A program made the position numbers and the translations under genes. Source: Gliomastix tumulicola (taxonomy: Eukaryota; Ascomycota; Sordariomycetes; Hypocreales; Bionectriaceae). Taken from it: a stretch of DNA of 64,000 bases. The first letter of the stretch is position 1, and every line of letters begins with the position of its first letter. The notes beneath the pieces are model-generated. The model did no database searches. It was given only the letters and a program-made list of their open reading frames with translations, and was not told the origin of the DNA. The stretch spans positions 731,336-795,335 of the forward strand of contig BCHX01000006.1 of the NCBI GenBank assembly GCA_001599755.1, written 5' to 3'. Positions 53,566 to 64,000 of the stretch are shown here, one piece after another.

Positions 53566-56070
53566 TCACCATCCCGAGTTGCTTATGTACGGCTCGATAA
53601 TGTCCGTCAGCGCCCTAGCATCGAAGCTATTCCCAAGCTCCGACTCATACCCCAGCATGACACTGTCCCAGTCCTCCAGCGCCATCGGGAATCCAAACGC
53701 TTGCTCCTCCTCTTCGCCTGTCACGCCAGGCAACTGACTTTGACTCCCCAGAATTCCCCCCTGACCCATCTGCGTCTGCGCGGGATCGACGGTGATGCTG
53801 GTATCCCGTATCGTGGCGGCGGAGACGATGACGCTGGCGATTTGGTAGAACCTCTCGCACGCGTCGTGGATCTTCCTCACGAGGGGAGATATCTCCGTCG
53901 CAGGTGATAGAACAGCAAGGACCGAGGAGAGGAGTGTCAAGTCGGCACTCGATGACGTGGCGATGGCGTTTCCTGCAAGGATGATGAACGATACGAAAGG
54001 CACAAGCGACAGTATCCTGCACGCATGTCAGCCCACAAGAAACAAGATATTTGCGACTCCGGCGGCAGCATCTCACGTATTCAGCAGCAGATCCAGCCGC
54101 GACGTTTCAATCTTGACCGCCGGCTCCCCGATCCGCACCAGTGCTTCTAGAGCCCTCCGCGCGGCATCCACGCAGCTGTCCGAACACTGGAGAGGATGAC
54201 TCGGGGTCGAGGCCGGTGGCACGAGGCGATACACCATGGCGAGGAGGGAGTAGGTGTATATGTCGATGATGTCGATGATTGTGCGGAAATGCTTCGAGTA
54301 GCCGATGTCTGTATCTTGGACCTGTGAATCGTTAGCTAGGCTGCCAAACATCAGATGGACTGACGTACACCTCTGACTGATTCTTGAAGTGCGTTGAGAC
54401 GCGCTGCAAAGTCGTGTACCTGCTGCATCCGCTCGGCGTGGGAGGTTCGGTGCGCCCTCGCTGAGAAGAGATCCCGCTGGATCTCACCCGTGACGATGGC
54501 GAACTCGAGGAAGGCGCAGTACACTCTGGGGAAAAAATTACAAGTGTCAGTAGGATGGGCTCATGACGCTAGATGGCCTCCTCGACTCCTCACCTCGTCG
54601 GGACATCATGACGATCTAGAACTGTCTCCGGCCCCTTCGTCGTGACATCGTAGTGATGGATCGTCGGCGCCCGGCCGCACGTCATGGCGAGCCCCTTGTC
54701 CCACGAGTAGATGTACCAGAAGACGGCAAACGGATCGGGACGCTGCTCGTCAGGGTCTCCGGGGAGTCGGTGCAGGCCGAGGTCCAGCGCTGCTCTCGCG
54801 GCGCCGCTGATGAGCCTCCAGGCGACGGTGCTGTGTCCGAGTTTGACGTAGAACGTGGCCTACAATCATCAGTCTACCTCGATCGATCGTGGCCTCCAAA
54901 GATAATTTAGGAGGGCGTCGTCTCACCAGCAAAGCCATCGACCGACAAAGCTCCAGCGACGGCTCCGAACACAGCCGCAGACTCTTCATCGCCTCCTCCG
55001 CATTCCCCATCAACACCCTACAATACCCCTGCACCGCCTCCCAACTGCTCCCAATCCTCACCACGGCCGCATCGTCCTCGAGCCCGACGAAGAGGAAGTA
55101 CAAGCCAACATTGCAGCTGATCCACGACGTGAGGGACACGGGCTTGGTGGCAAAGTACACATCCCGACACACGGCGGCGAACTCGTCCTCGGTGAAGAGC
55201 TGGAAGTCGATGAAGAAGCGCTGCTTGTCGGTGTGCGTGAGGCGGAGGAGCCGGAGGACAATGTCCATGGGCGGGAGGGGGAGGTTTTCGAATTCGAGGG
55301 TTTCGTGGGAGGAGGGCTCCGCGATGCTCGGGACGGTGGTGGCGGGAGGCGTGAGATGATGATAGACGTTGTCGTCGGGTATCGGAGGGGCGGCGAGTTT
55401 GAGCAGCTCCGAGGCGGCGAGTGTCTCGAGGGCGTTCTCGATACGGCACGCGTGCGACTGGAAGGACGAGTCCCCGTTGTAGCCCTCATGCACGCCCGAC
55501 AGCGTCGGCACCTGCTCGTCGATCATCGTCCGTGCCGACGGCGACGTCGCTGCCGTCTCTCCCCTCCCGCTCCCCGGCGTCAAGCTCGACACACCACCCG
55601 CAGCTGGTGAACGGTGTCGTCTGCTGGGGAGGGCGAGGCTGTCGCTGTTGCCGCTGCCGCTGCCGCTGCCGCTGGCCACGAGCGTCTGCAGCAGGCCCCT
55701 GACCTCGGCCATCTGCCGGCCGACATCCTGCAGGGCGTCCTCGTAGCGCGACGAGATGAGGACGCGCTGGCGCTTCTCGGAGGCGCGGCGGGTGTGGCGG
55801 CAGGGGACTTTGAGGGTGACGCAGCTGGCGCAGGGGGACTGTCTGTCGCATTTTGTCTGGAGGTGGCCAACGATGTCAGCTACTGGACGTGGTCAAGGTT
55901 GGAGTTCAGCCGTCTTGTGGCGTGGTCGGGTGTACCTTTCGGGCTTTGCAGTTGTCGCACTGTAGTTAGTTGGTCTGGTCAGTGACAGTGACGCAGTGTC
56001 AGTCAGGGTGTGGGAAAGGGAGTACCGCTGGTCTCGTCTCTACGGGCTTGTCGGCCTCCGTGGCACTCAT
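53566..56070 (-). CDS. Zn2Cys6 transcription factor (7 exons)
   Basis: Exons 56070-56026, 55959-55936, 55856-54927, 54859-54594, 54525-54369, 54321-54077 and 54016-53566 join into 705 residues. The zinc cluster is built from two exons: CDNCKARK (a 24-nt exon) and TKCDRQSPCASC...PC, giving the C-x2-C-x6-C-x5-C-x2-C-x6-C spacing. A Ser/Gly-rich linker follows, then a fungal transcription factor domain (LGLHRLPGDPDEQRPDPFAVFWYIYSWDKGLAMTCGRAP is the typical central region, split here by introns). The C-terminus is acidic and Gln/Gly-rich. All junctions keep the frame and have usable signals. Target genes are unknown. Confidence 0.85.
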
Positions 56071-56865
56071 CTTGACCCTGATAGAATGTGGCAGATGATA
56101 TCTACAAAATTACAGCTGCAAATCTATCAAGGAAGGGAGAAGTGAACGAGTCTGGGGAGGCTGATGTTGCTGGTCCTGCTGTCGGGTCCCGAGGCCGCCG
56201 ATGGAGTTTTAGGCGTCGAGGATCATTTCTAGGGCATTTCTAGCGCCTGAAACAGCTAGAGCTACCCGTCTGGAGCACCCAGAGAGATAGCGGTCCGGGT
56301 CCTATACAGGGGACCGTGTTAGTGGACTGACTCATAATACAGTGGCTTTGTCCGAGTGTGTAAAAGTCTCCGGGCGGGATGAACCGCAAATTGATCTTCA
56401 GGGACTCTAACAGAGATGAATTCGAGCATGGAAGCACGGCATCCGGATCTACATACACAGCACACGACACCCCGATCAGACTCGGACAAGGCGAACGACG
56501 ACTCAATCAAGCTATAAAATACTGCGACCAAAAGACCAAAAGACCAAAAGTACAAAAGCGGCAAAACACGATGCATCGTCGCGTCGAAATCTCACATCCT
56601 ACGTACAAGGAGGTGCTCATAAACTAAATGCAATCCCAGACGTCCATGATGCAGCAAAAAAAAGCCCAGCCAGCCTTTCCTCCGAGAACCAATCCCCCCC
56701 TCCTTCCCATTCTACGTACTTGATTTCAGACAGCCTCCTTGTGATGCGGGTGGAAAAAAAAAAGAATATCAAACAGCCTCCCAGTGAATCCATTTTCAAC
56801 CAAAAAACGTGCCAAAAAAGAAACTGAACCGAACCGAAATCAGAAATCATGTGGGTGACAATCTC
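56071..56865. other. Intergenic between two co-oriented Zn2Cys6 genes
   Basis: 795 bp: promoter of the gene ending at 53566 and 3' flank of the gene ending at 56866. It contains A-rich runs (near 56754 and 56815). No gene was seen. Confidence 0.4.
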
Positions 56866-59571
56866 TCAGGGCGTGAGATACGGCCCCCGTGCCTTCTCGA
56901 TGGCGCAGCGTCCCAGACGCCCGAGCTCGGTGATGACGCCGTCGACCTTGGCGAGATACATCTCCTCCCAGGGCGTGACCTTCTTCATGGGCATGCGGCG
57001 GATCAGGTCCGAGGCCGAGCGCAGGAGCTCGACGTCGTGGATGGCCTGGTCCTTGAGGGGGTCGCGCAGGATGTTGAAGAAGAGCGTCAGCAGGGCCGAG
57101 ACGGGATACGAGACAAAGGTCCTGAGAAACGTCACGTCAGTCTCTACAGCTATACAAAAGAACCAAGACTAAGGAGAACGGAGGAACCAAGACCAGGGAG
57201 GGAGATAAAACCTACCAGAACGCTTCGCCCGCCATCTTGTGCACACTCGCCTTCATAAAGATGAGCGTCGACCGGCTCGCCTCGACCGACAGATCCAGGC
57301 TCGACTGCACGCCAAACGCCTGCTCCGACCCGGCCCCGGCCCCGGACGGGATCGTGCACCGCCCGCTCGCGGAGTGGATGATGGTCATGAGGTAGTGGTA
57401 CTGCACCTGCAGCTCGATGTGCAGCATGCTCATGCAGTTGCTCGCGTGCCTGTCGGGCGCCGAGCTGCGCGTGACGACGAGCGACGGCGCGAAGTTGGCG
57501 GGGATGCTCAGCCGCCAGCCCTCGAGCTCGGCGTCCAGCTCGCGGATGGCCCGCAGCAGCTCCGAGTCGCTCTTGTTGCGCGACTCCATCGAGTACAGCA
57601 GCCGGAAGACCTTGGAGTTCATCATGTCCAGCCTCAGATCCCCGGGCAGCCGCGGGATGCGGCAGCAGCCGTCGGACAGCGGCGCGTCGTCGGGCTCGGC
57701 GCGGGGCAGGTCGAAGCGGTGCTCGACGTAGCCGTCCGGCAGCGTGAGATCACAAAAGTCGTCGTTGATGAGCGGCGGCTGGCCCGTGCGGATTGCGATG
57801 TCCTTGTCGAGCTTGTAGCAGAGCCAGAAGAGGTTGCGCAGCTGGAAGTCCTCGCGCTCCTGGCGCGTGACCTCGCGGTCGCGGGGCACGCTGACCTGGA
57901 TTGTGTGCGCTCCGAGGGTGAACATGGCGCGGCAGGCGGTCGAGTGGAACATGGCGACCGACTGGAGGCGGCCGTGGTGCGTCTCGTAGAGGATCTGTCT
58001 CTGTTAGTTGGTTGGCGCTTTTATGTCTGTTCGTGTCGAAACTCACCAGCATGATGATGGTCTGCAGCGTCTCGAGGCTCGAGTCTTCCATGGCGTCCGA
58101 CAGCAGCAGGATCTTGGCCTCGTTGACACACTCGTCCCCGTCCACCATGTACGCAACCCGCAGGTTGTTAAAGTACGAGCTCGTGAACGCCAGGAACGCG
58201 TGTACGCACGCCCGCGCATTCAGCTGCTTCAGCGCCGGCGGATTGCAGAAGGGCTCGTACGCTGTCTCGATGGTCTGCTGGAACAAGACATTGTCCACCA
58301 TGGGGAAGATGTGACTGAGATCCGACCGCAAGAACTCGGACAGGAACGTGTCGGTGACCCAGCGCTCGGGCAGCTCAAGCGTCTTCCGGCCCGAGAGCGC
58401 CCTGTACGAGGATCCAGGCCGTCCGGGCGCGCCCGCGTGCTGGGGGTCCTCGAAGTCGATGGTCTTGAAGCAGGGGCACTGCCCCGTCATGTTGAGGATC
58501 CATTGGCGCGCCTCGGGCGTGAAGGAGGGCACGCCGTCGCGCGCGTACAGCGTGCCCAGGTTCTGGCCATGCGAGTAGAGCTGGCCCAGGCCGACGTTGC
58601 GCTGGCTGCGCTTGGGCTCCTTGTAGGTGAAATTCGGCGGCGGAGGCGAGGGAGGCCCGCCAGCGGTGGTAGGCGACCAGACGGATGCTGATCCTACGGG
58701 CGAGTGTCCGATGGGCGAGGCCTGGCTGCCGTGGCCGCCCGTCGTAGGCGAGGGATACGTCTGTGTCTGTGGCGTGAGGAGCGTAGTCACCGGGGACGGA
58801 GGCGTCAGAGCAGCAAGCGCACTCCTCCCAAAGATGCTCGTGTGCCGCCTGTGCGCGTGAGCAGTCGGCCTCGCAGCACTAGCACCGGCAGCAGCAGTAT
58901 CTGTTCCTGCTCCTGCCCCCGCGCTCGTGCTCGTGCTCCCGTTGGAGCTCGTATTCGAGGGCGTCGGCATCGACGGCGGCGGCGAGTCGTCGTGCCCGCC
59001 CAGAGGATGATACCGCGAGAGCGCATGCTCAATCTGCCCGATCCTCTCGTCCAGGTCCTTCTTCAGACCGGCACCGGTGATGGACCTGGCAGCAAGACGG
59101 CAACGAATCGTCAGTAAATCCCCGCGCGCTGAGACCAGAACGGACATGTCAGAAATTCTTTTGGGGGCCATTTTCTTCTTTTCCCGCCCTTACTTGAGAC
59201 GCTTCCTCCGGCCCCGGACTCGGTCGAATGTGCAGGGCAGGTTGTGGTAGCTGCACCAGTCGCACTGAGACCCTACAGCGGACATAACGCATTGGATCTA
59301 TTGGCCCCCCCCGCCGTAACAGACAACGTTATATTAGCCAGCAGGTCGACGGGCAGCATAATCAGATAGAGCGAGCTGAGCAAGCTGAGGGAGGGCGGGC
59401 AGGGGAGGGAGGGGGGGGGCCAAAGGGTTTGCAAGGGCGGAAAAGCCAGCTGGGTATTGATTGTATGGGATGTGGTGTGTGGCTCTCTTTCGTATGAGAT
59501 AGATAACGTGAACGGGACACACTCACTTTTCGCTTGTGGCATCCATCGCAGGACCTCTTCTGCTTCGCCAT
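56866..59571 (-). CDS. Zn2Cys6 transcription factor (5 exons)
   Basis: Exons 59571-59527, 59297-59194, 59085-58047, 57994-57216 and 57121-56866 encode 740 residues. The first exon ends in CDGCHKRK; a 229-bp intron joins it to IQCVMSAVGSQCDWC...LPC, giving a complete C-x2-C-x6-C-x8-C-x2-C-x6-C cluster. A basic GRRKRLK follows, then a short coiled-coil-like segment (KKDLDERIGQIEHALSRY), a Ser/Thr/Ala-rich linker and a fungal transcription factor domain (QTIIMLILYETHHGRLQSVA, FWLCYKLDKDIAIRTGQPP). The first intron is longer than the other introns here and is the least certain junction. Targets are unknown. Confidence 0.83.
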
Positions 59572-62134
59572 GGCGAGCTGCCTTTCTCTTCCCTTTTGCT
59601 CTCCTCCTCTTGCGTTTCTATCCTTTTTTACCTCGCCGCGCGCGCGACTGCAGTGGGAATGCTCGTGTGGTGGTGGGTGAAAGGTGACCTGTATCTGCGC
59701 GCGCTGTCTCTCACGTCTGTCCTGCACGACGCGATATCTGATCAAGCAATCAACTTGGCGCCTTGTGAGTGGGCAGCAAGACGAAGCCAGGAACGAGAAG
59801 GGGAAGAGGAGAAGGAGGGGGGGGGANGGGGGGAAAAAGGACCGAGAGGAAGGGGGTTCAGTCGGAAGGAGCTTTTGCTTTCACAAAAAAAGAAGAAAAA
59901 ACGTGCCGCGCCCGGCTGACTGATGACAGCGCCGCCAGGTCCCGGGTTCTCAGATTTCGCACGCAGCACGTGTAGGAGGAGGCGAGAGAACGCAAAATGA
60001 ACATGGGACGACGGCTAACTGCTGCTACGCTACCCGTCAGAGTCGGCATGTAAGATTTGGGATGTGCTCCGGACTGACGGCCCCCAAAAGAGGGGATCGG
60101 ATGGGGGGGAGCAGAAGCAGATCAGGACGAGGGCAGCAACTGCAAGGAGCGTAGCGTAGCGTTCGCGTAGCGCAGGCAGGCACTGCGTAATGGGAGGAGG
60201 GTGGCAGCAGCTGTGCCCTGTGAATCCCTGCATCTCCGCTGAGAGACAGCCCCTGCTGGGTCTGTCCGCCTGCAGTCAGTCAGTCCCCTGCCCCTGGCCG
60301 CCGGGGCTAGAAGACGTGAGTGACAATGACAGCAGCAGCCATGAACTGCACAAGTGGCCTCAGGACCCTCAGAGCAGCAGCAGCGGACGAATGAAGCAAA
60401 TCGGGGAAGCTCGCTTAGCGCTGACTGACAAAGTCGAACGCCTCCCTCAAGGCTTCTAGCTGAGTCCCCTGTTGCCGTGCAGTGCGCCTCCCTGACGTCT
60501 CCCCCACTGGCAGCCGGATGTTACCTGATCGATCTGTGCAGTTGTCAACTGTGTCATGGCTTTGTAATGGCCGCTAGTCGGGCATGCGCTTATTAGTGAC
60601 CCTGCGCTATTGAAAGCTAAAACAAAACAAGGCAGATCGTGATGCGAGGAAGTCGGGTAGAATTATTATTATTATTAACCCTGAGAGGCGTCAAGTTTCA
60701 CCTCGCCGCCTCCCAAGCTTAAACTCACCTTGGCTGTCCACATTGGCTGCAAGAGGGGAGGGCTATCTTGCGCTACCTTACATAGAGGCTAGCTCGTGCC
60801 CCTTCCTCTCACCGATGCCACCGCTGGCCGCGTGGTGAAAGGTCCCTTCGCGCAGCCCAGACCAGCCACAGCTTACACCCTGCATCCGGCTTCCTCCTCC
60901 TCCTCCTCGTCTACCTCGCCCTCCTCCCTCTAGTCACACCGCTGCGAGCTATGCACTTAGTGCCCGGAGCAGGCTTGTCACAGCTTCCCTCCGCCTTCCT
61001 CCCGTCATACCCCCTTCGCACCTCGCACGCCCGGCCCTCGCTACGGTCACAGGATGACTAACCGCGAGCTTCGCAAAGCCAGGGCTGTCAGTGGCTGCGG
61101 TCCGGTTTCTGACCTCACCATGCAGGGTCTCCCCTTCTTTCCTTCCCGGAACCCCAAATGGGCAAAACCCGATGGATCACATTCCAGGTCATCCAATCCC
61201 TCGATGAGCCCATGGTCCCATGCGTGATACTGATGTCCCTCCCCCTCCCCTCTGACCATGACTGCATCAGATCTCCAGGGCGGCCAAGTCCAATATTGGT
61301 GGTCCCCGGCAGTGGCCCTACGAGGCAAGACGCAGGCAACCAGTGCAGCAGTGCCTAGGCCCCCTTTTTGTCCCTTCAAGCTAAGCTTTCCGTCTCACGT
61401 GTCTGACGCCATGCGGNGGCGAAGCGAAAGGGGNGGGGGGGGGGGGGGCCTTGTCCAATAAGTGACCCAAGCTCCAGGGAGACGAGTCTGGAGGAATGCT
61501 CCTTGTGCCGGATTTAGCCTGTGTGCCTTGCCTTCCCGCGGGCGGGCGTGTGTTCCAGGTTATAAGTAAAGTAATAGCGCAGAAGGGCAGACAGAGTCAT
61601 ATTAGGTAGGCACCGTCCAGTCCAGGAAGGGTGAAATTGTGCGCGCGCGTGCCCGCTGCTGCTGCATGCAGCTGGACCGACCAACCAACAGTGAGGCACG
61701 GACTGGACTGACGTGTTGGAGCGACGGGCGGAGGATCGATCTTTGATACCCGAGCACCAACTTCTCATGGCCCCTGCAACTTTTTGAAGTGCCGGATCGG
61801 GGGGCGCACTGACAGAGCGTCATCACCCACTACGGTCTTTGTTCGCTGTGTTCGTGATTCTCCCGTGATCACAAGCAGGTGACCTCATAGATCGCTGTAC
61901 GTTCACTTTCGGAAATGGACATTGGTCAGTGTGTGTGATATTAATGTGTATTCAGGTACCGAAATCAGCTTGTTCTCTACTACTCTTAGTAAGGATGAAA
62001 AGACAGTGCTGCTATGAAAACCAACTCGTGGTGTAGAAAAACAGCCCAGCATGTAATAAGAAATGCGGATGTCGCGATCATTTGCCCGAGCGCGCCGAAG
62101 ATGCAAAATAGACAAGTCCAACTCCAACCACAAT
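59572..62134. other. Long non-coding region with homopolymers and ambiguous bases
   Basis: No gene was found in 2.56 kb. It is upstream of the Zn2Cys6 gene ending at 56866 and downstream of the gene at 62135. G-runs carry unresolved bases at 59827, 61417 and 61434, so assembly is weak there. An ATT repeat lies at 60662-60676. The length is unusual for this window and could be a large promoter or leader. Confidence 0.45.
60662..60676. repeat. (ATT)5 microsatellite
   Basis: Five perfect ATT units in the non-coding region upstream of the Zn2Cys6 gene. Confidence 0.8.
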
Positions 62135-63358
62135 CTAGAACCACATCGCCCGACCAATGTCGTCCACCTTGATGCCATACGGCGCCAGCTGGTGGCGGAA
62201 GCGCTCCTCGTCGAGCTCCTGGAGCAGCCCGATGCCCCCAGCAAAACCATTGTACTCCCTCGGGCTCCGCGGGAAGCTGCCGAGCCGCAGGTCCTCGTCG
62301 AGGATGCCCACGCCCTGCAGCGCCAGGTTCACGTCGCTCCGCCACAGCTCGTAGGCCACGAAGAACAGGCGCCGGGCCTTGTCCCCGTGGTCCCGGCGGA
62401 ACAGCGGCGACCGCATGATCTTGGGCCCCATGCGGATGGGGAAGGGGTGCCACTGGAAGAAGATGTCGTCGACGGACATGCCGGTGGTGAAGGCCTTGAA
62501 CGCGGTGTTGAGGGCGGCGGTGGTGGTCTCGCACTTGTTGCCTTCGCGGCCGTGGAGGGCTCTGACCTTCCAGATCTGCATGAAGACGTCGCAGAGCGTC
62601 TCTCGCACGTAGTGGTTGATGTTGTGCCAGGATCCAACGTTGTCCAGCGGCGAGCTGCCGCCCTTCGAGAGGCAGGTGCAGCAAATCGGCGTCGACTCTC
62701 TCACGTGCTCTGGGCCGCGGATGATGTTGTCGGGGATCGCCTTCATCTCTGTGACGGTCAGCATCTGGATGTTGCGCAGCTGGTACAGCTCATCCAGCAG
62801 GGCCTCGCAATACACACCCTCGCGTATGCCGTGCGACTGCAGGTCCAGCCTCCAGGGGGACACCTGGTCAATCACCCACTGCAGACCATCGCGGGCCTGC
62901 TCTGCGACGTTGAGCATCGCGGCTTTGTCGCCCGCTGACCATCTCACACGGGTGTGCATCTGCATCTGGACCAGGAGGAAGTGGGAGACGGCCTTGTGCG
63001 CGTTGACATAGATCACTCGCTGGGGCAGTTCGATACTCTCGCGAAGCAGGAGGGAGGTGAACGATGTGCCCTCCTGGATTAGGGCGGCGAACGAACAGAC
63101 ACGGAAGCCGGGCTCGGCCTTGTACGGGCCGGCCTCCGCGCTGGGGGGAAGCCTGCAGCCGAGGTGCATCAGGCGCTGTCCTGTCTCGATTCCATATAGG
63201 AGGGAGGGGATGTTCCAGTCTCGACCGTAAAACCAGAGCCAGGTGTTACAGAACAGGTCGTATTCCGCATTCTTAGCTTCCAACTCCTTGTCACTGAGAT
63301 ACTTCTCCTCTCCATTGGCCGACTCCTCCCGGTCGTTGTCATTACCGTCGCGTGCCAT
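62135..63358 (-). CDS. Hypothetical protein, 407 residues
   Basis: A single uninterrupted frame from an ATG at 63358 encodes 407 residues. It starts with a charged segment (MARDGNDNDREESANGEE) and has no signal peptide. The rest looks globular, with aromatic-rich stretches (CNTWLWFYGRDWNIPSLLYG, FFQWHPFPIRMGP) and a CCTC cysteine group near the middle. The even composition and the length support a real gene. I do not recognise the family and see no catalytic motif. The preceding 62 bp carry no clear TATA box. Confidence 0.7.
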   Translation of the reverse strand: MARDGNDNDREESANGEEKYLSDKELEAKNAEYDLFCNTWLWFYGRDWNIPSLLYGIETGQRLMHLGCRLPPSAEAGPYKAEPGFRVCSFAALIQEGTSFTSLLLRESIELPQRVIYVNAHKAVSHFLLVQMQMHTRVRWSAGDKAAMLNVAEQARDGLQWVIDQVSPWRLDLQSHGIREGVYCEALLDELYQLRNIQMLTVTEMKAIPDNIIRGPEHVRESTPICCTCLSKGGSSPLDNVGSWHNINHYVRETLCDVFMQIWKVRALHGREGNKCETTTAALNTAFKAFTTGMSVDDIFFQWHPFPIRMGPKIMRSPLFRRDHGDKARRLFFVAYELWRSDVNLALQGVGILDEDLRLGSFPRSPREYNGFAGGIGLLQELDEERFRHQLAPYGIKVDDIGRAMWF

Positions 63359-64000
63359 GGTGACAAGAGATTATTATGGAAGACCTCTGTGAGACTTTTC
63401 CGATCAACTACAGATGCGCTCGTTCTATGTGTAAGACGTGGGTACTATGTGTAGTCAACGCTCCAGAATGGAAAGATTCTGAGAAAATAGTGTTGGGAAC
63501 GCTTTTTCTCTGTCAACTTTCCAGGGGATTGTGGTTGCAACAAAGAAACAGTTTACACCCTGAGTGCCCATCTATTATATGGCATTCTGCCGGTTGAACG
63601 CAATATGCATATTCACAGATCTATCGACGTGTAGAGAGCATGAGGGTGATGAAACTCGTATGTAAGCGGCCATTAGACCATAGGGTTCTCATCAGGAAAG
63701 GGATATGTTTTGAATGCTACTATTGATCAGGTTACGTTCATGTCTAGCTTACTGGAGTTCACAAACAGGACTACTCTCTGTGTTTTATCGTTTCCGTTTT
63801 ACAGGCCCTACGATTCATACGAACTCAGACAAGGGGACTTCAGCTTGCGGTGACGTGTTAACTGTTAAAGAGCTAGAGCGTTTAAGCATATCTAACTCCT
63901 TTAACTCCCGAAGAACATACATGAAGTCATGGATATGTAGAAAGAAACATATGAAAAGGCGATCAACCGACAATATAGGCAGCACAAGAGGCCGGGGGCC
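63359..64000. other. Right end, nothing recognised
   Basis: The promoter side of the 62135-63358 gene. AT-richer, with no gene or repeat of note within 642 bp. Confidence 0.4.

Noticed and set aside
59362..59745. 127-codon frame around the first exon of the Zn2Cys6 gene
   Set aside because: Reading straight through destroys the zinc cluster; splicing at 59526/59298 restores all six cysteines.

Overview
The window looks like a gene-rich piece of a filamentous ascomycete (Pezizomycotina) nuclear genome. The evidence is many introns of about 50-100 bp with GTAnGT-type donors and CTAAC/CTGAC branch sites, several Zn2Cys6 regulators, a bZIP-DUF3425 regulator, a NACHT-WD40 NLR-like protein, a 2EXR protein, and GH15 glucoamylase, berberine-bridge-type oxidase and MDR-type ABC transporter genes. 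I cannot name the species. No rRNA, tRNA, CRISPR array or intact transposon was recognised. All exon structures were worked out by eye from frame, splice signals and family conservation.

Layout. 0-5 kb: a divergent pair of BTB/POZ paralogues and an F-box-like protein. 5-12 kb: a seven-exon Dal5-type MFS permease, a secreted Kelch protein and a secreted glucoamylase with a CBM20 starch-binding domain. 12-17 kb: a 1549-residue NACHT-WD40 STAND protein. 17-22 kb: a GRE2/DFR-type reductase, a bZIP-DUF3425 regulator and a convergent degenerate aminoglycoside-phosphotransferase-like protein. 23-31.3 kb: a secreted FAD oxidase, a full-size ABCB transporter and a secreted protein with an aerolysin-like C-terminal half (inference). 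31.3-37.7 kb: a gene-poor, AT-richer stretch with a probably broken small membrane gene and three small genes of unknown function. 38-48.7 kb: a compact cluster described below. 48.7-63.4 kb: an alpha/beta hydrolase, an omega-like GST, a 2EXR protein, two further Zn2Cys6 regulators with introns inside the zinc cluster, and a protein I do not recognise.

The most striking item is the four-gene cluster at 38.0-48.7 kb. It holds an NRPS-like carboxylate reductase (adenylation - carrier - thioester reductase) that continues without a break into a complete gluconokinase-like P-loop kinase domain, an ACS-family organic-anion permease, an aldo-keto reductase and a Zn2Cys6 regulator. The genes sit as two divergent pairs. 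Both shared promoters are dense in the pentamer TCCGT/ACGGA (eight copies in 264 bp and six in 172 bp), a plausible site for the cluster's own regulator. A coherent but unproven reading is: import a carboxylate, activate and reduce it to an aldehyde, reduce that to an alcohol with the aldo-keto reductase, and phosphorylate a hydroxyl with the fused kinase.
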